In this document: positions 57,860-64,000 of the stretch, piece by piece
How positions within the stretch are numbered: the stretch's first letter is position 1
Layout of the letters: every line of letters starts with the position of its first letter
DNA from: Pseudopithomyces maydicus
Lineage: Eukaryota; Ascomycota; Dothideomycetes; Pleosporales; Didymosphaeriaceae
Length of the DNA: 64,000 bases
Direction: 5' to 3'
NCBI GenBank assembly: GCA_026873275.1
Contig: JANTUC010000020.1
Span: 167,287 to 231,286 of the forward strand
Translations under genes and position numbers: made by a program
Notes under the pieces: generated by a model
Database searches by the model: none
The model's input: the letters and a program-made list of their open reading frames with translations, nothing else
Told to the model about the DNA's origin: nothing

Positions 57860-59400
57860 CTCGGCTTAATAATAGAAGATAATTTAAATTAGTATTTTTA
57901 AGTTAGCTAGTTCTAATAATAATATATAAAATATTAAGATATTTTTACATCTAATAGTAGTTCTAATTTATAGTTTACTAGTAATATTTATTTAGAAATA
58001 AAAAATAATCTAACTTTAATATAATTTAGTTTTTTATATTTTTTCTTCTATATGCGAAGGTTTTTTATAAATAAATATATTTTATCCCCCTTTTTTAGCT
58101 AAGATGCCGTTTTTTATTTTTTATTAATATAAAGAATTATTTGTTATTAAGACTTCTCGAGATTTTCTTATAATTTTTTATATATTTATTTTATAATTTC
58201 TATAGTTTTCTCTACTTCTGCTATATTAATAACTATTAATAAAATTTAATTAAAGAGATATAGATATTTTCTATAATTTATATAGTATAGTGTAATTCTA
58301 GTTATTGCTAATTCCTTATTATTATATACTATTTATATTAAGGGTAATAATAAAACCTAATTATCTTTTTTTATTATAGTAGATGCGTAAGTATATTTCT
58401 ATAATTTAATTAGTATCTTCTATTTATCCGTCTATTTATAAATAATAAGCTATTAATAATTTCTATTTTATTTTAATAAGTGCTATAAGTATTATTTAAT
58501 AATTTAATATAAAGAGTTTATCTCTGTCGCTAATAATTATCTTTAGTATATTATAGTATTTTATAAGTTTATTAAGTATAAGATATCTTAGCTAGTTTAT
58601 AGTATATTCCTTTTTATAGGATATTATTTTAGTGTACTTTATAAATCTATTTATAATAATTAATATTATATTATACTTAACTTCTATAGCTGGATCTATA
58701 AATCCTAATAATCTAGTAATAAAATTTATAGGAATATCTTTTTATAGTGCTATAGGTATTTTAATAACTTATATTTTTCTATATTTTAAATATATTATAT
58801 ACTTATTCCTCTAGCAGTCTATACACTTTTTAATATAATTAATTATAGCTTTTTTAATTCCTTTAAAGTTATAGTTCTATTAAATTAGTTCTATTATTTT
58901 ACTAATTCCTAAATATCTATAAAGAGAGTTATTATAATATTATTATATTACCTCCTCTTACTATTCCTTTAATATATTTTTAATAATTATTATTAGCTAA
59001 TTGAGTTCTATAATAAATTCTAGTAATTTATCTTTATTTTTTTAAGAATTATTAAATAAGTCTTAATTTTATCTCCTATAAAAACCTTTTTTTATTAAGA
59101 GTATTTACTTATCTATTCTCTTTTTTTAGTATATATAGAATCTTAAATTTATATTATTTAAGGGCTTTTAACTATTGCGCTTATCGCGGCGTTAATTCTT
59201 TTATTATTATAAATTATAATAGGTTCTTATAATTTATAAAGATTATAAGTTTTAAGTATTTATATATATAGATTCTCTAGTACTTAAGTACTTTAATAAT
59301 AATATATAACTTTTTATTATAGATATTATAGCGTGTTTCTATATTAATAAGTTTATATAAGTAGTAAATAATAGGGTATTTATAAGGTCTAGTTTTAGGC
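57860..59400 (-). mobile_element. Gypsy retrotransposon A, truncated and RIP-inactivated
   Basis: Read on the minus strand from right to left: RNase H (ETRYNIYNKKLYIIIKVLKY, then DYKNLL and KELTPR, about 59,380-59,180), integrase zinc finger (LGISKIIELI, KKCIDC, about 58,960-58,800), and the integrase core (INFITRLLGFIDPAIE, LIIINRFIKYTKII; then IISDRDKLF near 58,520). Asp is changed to Asn in VDRF. A post-integrase region (KGDKVYLFIKNLRI-like) lies near 58,060. The reverse transcriptase expected to the right of 59,400 is not found, so the element is cut there. Confidence 0.75.
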
Positions 59401-61100
59401 AATAGAGCTTGCTTCATACTAGGATTAATAGTGGGAGGATAGTGAGTAGAATTAATAGATAATAATAGTACTTATCTCCTTTATAGAGCGGGACAGGCGT
59501 ATAATATATATAGAATCTTTATTAAGTAAGCTAGTCCTAATATGGCCTAATAGCTATTAATAATAATAATAACCTTATAATATATAATATAGAAAAACCT
59601 ATTACCCGCTATTATAGAACCTCCTCCTTTAACTATAGTCCCTAGTAGTAGTAAATAGTTAGACACTTTAAAATAAGATAAGATTTTTAAAAATAGTAAA
59701 TATTAGTATAAGGCGCGGCTGTGCAATGTGCGCTTCGCGTATATATTATTATTATAGTAGATATAAATAGTATATAGCTTAGGTTATGCCTTCCTTTTAC
59801 TATAACTAAGAGATTTTAGTATATTATAGAAAATAAAGAATCTTTTAGTTTCTATTAATTACGTCTTATACTTTCTACTCTTTTATAATACCCTTCGGTA
59901 ATATCCTTAGCGCACGCTTTTACTTAATCCTATTTAAAAATTTAGCACTATAGTTTACTACCCTTTTTTAAAGTATATTAAAAAGTTGGCCTTAACTAAT
60001 AAATCTCTATTCTACTAAATAGAGAATAATAAGCTACCCACTGCTATCGCTGTATAGGTGATATATATACGCTATACCTAAAGTTTAGTTAAGTTAACTA
60101 AAGATTATATAAAAACTAATAAGTATTAGTGCGAGTACTATACTAATAGTAATAAAGGTAATTATATCTTAGTAAATATTATAAAACGAGCGCTTCTTAT
60201 ATACCTTAACTAATAATAATAAGTATTAACTGAGATAAACGAGCGCTTAAATTACTTATATATAATTTAGACTTAATATTATATTATAATTAATATAGTC
60301 TAGGGCCTAATAGTATATAGGGCTAATCCGGTAATCTAGTAAATAGGTAAAAAGTTTACTTAGGCCTAGCGCCAATTTAATATAAAGTTTATAAATTACT
60401 ACTAAGTTATAGTATACTCTAATACTCTTATAAGTATAACTACCTAAGTCCTAACTATTAGTTCCTAATTTTTGGGTTTAATCTTAGCTAAGTAATATTA
60501 TATTACCTTAGTTTTAGAGGCACTTATACCTCTTATAACTACTATTATAAGTTTATACCTATACCGCACCTATAGTATATACTAAAATCTTTTAAGGCTA
60601 ATTATCTCACGGCTGACGACGCCTATAATAATAATAATAATAATAATAATAAGGATAGTAATAATAGCGGCGGTAATAGTAGTAATAAGAGTAGTATTTA
60701 TAGTAATAATAATAGCGGCGATAGCAACGGCGGCAATAATAATAATAATAATAATAATAATAAGGATAAGGATAGTAATAAGAGTAGTACTTAATAAGAG
60801 TAAGAGGAGAAGAATATGGGTAAAAAGTAGAAGAAGTTTAAGTAACCTATTAAGAAGTCTAAGTAGCGCTAGGCTAGCTATACTCTAATAATAAATATAA
60901 ATAATATACTCTTCTAGTCTATCTCTTTGGCCCTATTAGTAGTAGATATCCTTTTCTAAGTGAGTAGTATAGTGTTTAGGAGTAGGTATGGCGTAGATAG
61001 AGTACTAGTCCCCTAGAAAAGTTTTAATAATTTTTCTCTAGGTTTTATAGAGTAATAATTATAAGAATTAGGTCCGGCTTAATGGGTGCGCCTCTTATAT
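59401..61100. other. Unassigned AT-rich stretch between the two Gypsy elements
   Basis: No retroelement domain could be read. Two (TAA)n runs (60625-60652 and 60735-60763) flank GGCGG-containing triplet repeats that would read as Asn/Ser/Gly on the plus strand, followed by a Lys-rich reading to about 60,880. This could be the remnant of a different, plus-strand gene or element. Confidence 0.45.
60625..60763 (+). repeat. (TAA)n triplet microsatellite cluster
   Basis: Two perfect (ATA)n tracts of about nine units each, with AGCGGCGG-bearing imperfect triplets between them. Confidence 0.85.
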
Positions 61101-61129
61101 ATTTATAATATTCTTATTAACTTCTTTAT

Positions 61130-63896
61130 ATACATAGATCCTTTACCTTCTTTAAAAGTATTAATTAGCTTATCTATATTTTTAAAGTCTACCTCTAGAG
61201 TCTATAAGTCTTAGGTTTTATTATAGCCTTTTTAGTATAGTAGATATTATAGCTGGCCTTTTTTTATCCTTTTAGCTAGGATCCTTTCTACCTCTTATAC
61301 TTTTTTACCTTTAGGAGTAATATCTAATAGTTAAATATTATACTTTTTATCCTGCCTAAGTTTTCAGCGTTCTAGTAAAAATATATAGAAGATATTATAA
61401 ATTTAATAACTAGCTAGTAGTAGAAGATAGTAAGCCTATATTCTAACTGCAGCCTAAACTCTAAAGGGTTTAATAAATTTATTAAATATCTTTTTACTTA
61501 GCTACCCTTTAATATTTAAGTACTTAGTACTAAGTAGTACTAAGTCTCCTTAGTAAAACAACTCTAGTTTATACCTCTTATTAAAGTATTAACTTTAATA
61601 TACTTAGGCTTTTATTAGATTATTCTTTAAAACCTCTCTTACACTATATATACGCTTTATCCTTTTCACTGTAATAGACACCTCCCCTCTAACCTATTAT
61701 TTTTAAGAGACTTAGTAAGTATAGGGTGCTTATTATAGACCGCGAGGAAAGGAGTTATCTTTATATTATTATATATAGAATTATTATATATAAACTAGGT
61801 AATTAATAAAAGCTATACCCAGTTATCTTACTACTCTAATATAAATATTTAAAGGTATTATTCTAGGGTTTAATTCTAGCGCTTAGTTTACCTATTTATT
61901 TATAAATAGAAGGTGGTACTTAGTCTACACTTTACTTATAGTTAGTAGCAGATTTCTATTTAAAATACTAATATAAAGATAGCACCTCTATTAGATATAA
62001 TATCTTTTTATACCCTAAATTTTAGGATTATATTTTTAAAGTAGGATTCTATAAATATTTTTATATCCTATATTTTAAGAGCTAGTATATAAATAGCCAT
62101 TTTAAGAAGCGGTAAATAATCATAAGGATTATATTAAAGGCGTAGTCTTTATAATTAACTACTAAAGGTAGTCCTATTATAAAGTCTAGTAAGACTTCTT
62201 TAAAAATATTTTCTAGAATAGGTAATAGTGCTAGCTAGCCATATTTTATATATTTTAGTGCCTTATTCTTTTAGTAAATGGTATATATTCTTATATAATT
62301 CTAAATATTATAACTTAGCGTTAGCTAGTAATACAGTTATTTAATAAATTTAAATATTTTATATATGCTAAAGTAGCCTACTATACATGTATTATAATTC
62401 TAGAATAAAATTTCTTGTCTAATAGCTAGTTTTTATAGAATATAGATTTTGCTATTATATCTTAGGACTTTATTCTTATTAAGGTGTTATATATATACTT
62501 TTTTATAGTTTTAGGTGCTATTACTAGTCTCTAAGTTAATAATTTATTATAGTATAAAGGCGTCCCCTTGCTGTAACTGCCGGAACTTAGAAGTAATAAT
62601 AGACTTTATTATTATAGATTTACTACTAACTAGTACCCTAGCTAGAGAGCGAGGTATATATAATATATATTTTATAGTACTAGTAGTAGGAATTATTCTA
62701 ATTTTATAAATACTAGCTATATATATTTTATACATGTTTAATAAGCTTGGCTTATTTATAAATCCTCTTATTCTACTTCCCTTATCCCTTAATAGAACTT
62801 TATTCTATAGAGTAGGTAATAAGCGGGTCAGCGACAGATTCTCTTATATATAGTTTACCCTTTATAAGGGTCTGTCTATAGAATTTATTTTCTTTAGGCG
62901 GTATTCTATCTTAAAATTAAAAGCTACTAGGTAAATAGCCTAACACACTTATTACTAGTTAAGCTTTTATATATTATATATACTATATAGGTTATTATAA
63001 TTACTTAGCACTTAAATAGTGTGCTATATACTTTTTAAGTAGTATCGCCATTATTTAAAGCTGTATATAATAGTTAGGAACTCTAGATTATAGACTTTAT
63101 AATTAAGCTCTGCAGCCTAGAGCTTTCTTAAAATAAATATTATTAAATACTATTTCTTATCTTTAAATAGCTATAATAATATTTTAGTAATTATAAAAGT
63201 AGAGGCGTTTATCTCCACTTAGATAGATAGCGTAGAATTAAAGTAATATAAAATAGGCGTATATAAAAAGTATTCTTTTAGCGATTAGAATACTTCTTTA
63301 GTATTCTTTTTCTACTAGAATTCTTAGTCCTTCTTTAAAATATTTATAAGAGGTAAGATTATCTTCGCATAGTCTTCTATAAACCGCCTATAGAAATTAG
63401 TAAACCCTAAAAATAATTAAAGCTCTTTTATACTAGTAGGCTACGGCTAAGTTATAATTATCTTTATATATATAGGGTCTATGCGGACTCCTTAGGTTTC
63501 TATAATAAAACCTAGGAAGTGTACTTCGCCCGAGGTAAATATATATTTAAATAGGTTTATAAAGAGCTCTATTTTTTATAAAAAGAGAAGTATAATATAT
63601 ATAGCGCGTTAGTAGATCGCAAGATTAGTATTATAAATATAAATAAGAATATTATCTAGATAAACTATATAAATATAGTCTAGATGTTTCGCTAGCGCCT
63701 TATTAATATATACTTAAAAGCTGGCAGGGGGCGTTGGTTAGACTAAAGAATATAACTAAGTACTTAAAGTAATTATAGTGGGTTTAAAAGGCAGTCTTCT
63801 ATTTATCTCTTATTTAAATCCTTATCTAGTAGTAAGTATTATAAAGATCTAGGGTAGTATAGTAGTGTGCGCCTAATAAGTGGTTTAAAATCTTTT
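61130..63896 (-). mobile_element. Chromovirus-type Gypsy element B, 5'-truncated by the telomere
   Basis: Minus-strand reading starts at the telomere junction inside reverse transcriptase: INKALAKHLDYI, then YLDNIL for YLDDIL near 63,650, and EVHFLGFIIET. It continues through LFLGFTNFYRRFIEDYAKI and an RNase H domain (EINASTFIITKIL), an integrase zinc finger (about 62,420-62,270), and the integrase core (LDFIIGLPLVVNYKD; IISNRGAIFI; about 62,230-61,750). It ends in a C-terminal chromodomain (about 61,320-61,140: EVERILAKRIKKGQL, KGYNKT). The chromodomain places it among chromoviruses. Everything 5' of mid-RT (gag, protease, 5' LTR) is missing and replaced by TTAGGG repeats. Stops and D-to-N changes show RIP. 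Confidence 0.85.
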
Positions 63897-64000
63897 GGGT
63901 TAGGGTTAGGGTTAGGGTTAGGGTTAGGGTTAGGGTTAGGGTTAGGGTTAGGGTTAGGGTTAGGGTTAGGGTTAGGGTTAGGGTTAGGGTTAGGGTTAGG
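63897..64000 (+). repeat. Telomere, (TTAGGG)n
   Basis: About 17 uninterrupted GGGTTA units run to the edge of the window with the G-rich strand reading 3'-ward, as at a right chromosome end. No variant repeats are present. Confidence 0.98.

Larger units (their letters stand above)
49010..63896. repeat. AT-rich RIP block 2, transposon graveyard up to the telomere
   Basis: About 15 kb of very AT-rich sequence with stops in all frames. Inside it, degraded retrotransposon proteins can still be read across TAA and TAG stops that stand where CAA, CAG or TGG would be expected. Confidence 0.92.

Noticed and set aside
58632..62735. Short open frames of about 60 codons in the AT-rich block (58632-58814, 62515-62709, 62547-62735)
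   Set aside because: They are chance openings in RIP-mutated DNA; the minus-strand one at 62547-62735 is a fragment of Gypsy B between RNase H and integrase.
63897..64000. CRISPR-like or satellite array
   Set aside because: Perfect TTAGGG hexamers without spacers at the window end are a eukaryotic telomere.
1..64000. Secondary-metabolite gene cluster
   Set aside because: No PKS, NRPS, terpene synthase, P450 or pathway regulator is present.

Overview
This is the right-hand end of a chromosome from a filamentous ascomycete (Pezizomycotina). The last 104 bases are (TTAGGG)n reading toward the 3' edge, the usual telomere repeat of these fungi. Genes carry short introns of about 45-70 bases with GTRNGT donors and CTAAC-like branch sites. 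Repeats in the outer part are turned into AT-rich, stop-filled wrecks by C-to-T changes, as expected of repeat-induced point mutation (RIP).

From 1 to about 44.8 kb there is ordinary, fairly gene-poor sequence. In order: an AIG1-like GTPase with a nine-residue repeat; a seven-helix 'fungal rhodopsin' domain protein; a secreted M28 aminopeptidase; an F-box protein with a Lys/Glu-rich repeat tail; a sedolisin (S53) protease; an HsbA-like secreted protein; a GH10 xylanase; a small secreted protein with a kexin site; a capsule-synthesis-type glycosyltransferase; a two-Myb 'telobox' protein of the Tay1/Teb1 type; a multi-pass membrane protein; a head-to-head pair made of a DUF7708-like coiled-coil protein and a DUF7025 AAA+ ATPase; a DUF4246 protein; and a gene killed by RIP-type stops (42.8-44.8 kb). 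Long gene-free stretches lie at 8.8-11.5, 13.7-15.4 and 18.1-21.8 kb.

From 44.8 to 46.1 kb is a first AT-rich RIP block. An intact GC-rich GH5 cellulase gene with a CBM1 domain sits at 46.7-48.0 kb. From about 49.0 kb to the telomere is one 15 kb RIP block holding a Ty1/copia element with 168-base LTRs (50.3-55.6 kb) and two minus-strand Gypsy elements. The outer one is a chromovirus whose reverse transcriptase is cut off by the telomere repeats.

Four otherwise well-conserved genes (GTPase, glycosyltransferase, Myb protein, AAA+ ATPase) carry six reading-frame breaks. Every one is repaired by adding a single base, usually in a short C or A run, which suggests base-calling undercalls more than gene decay. 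The secreted hydrolases (M28, S53, GH10, GH5) and HsbA-like protein fit a saprotroph or plant-associated fungus; I cannot name the species.
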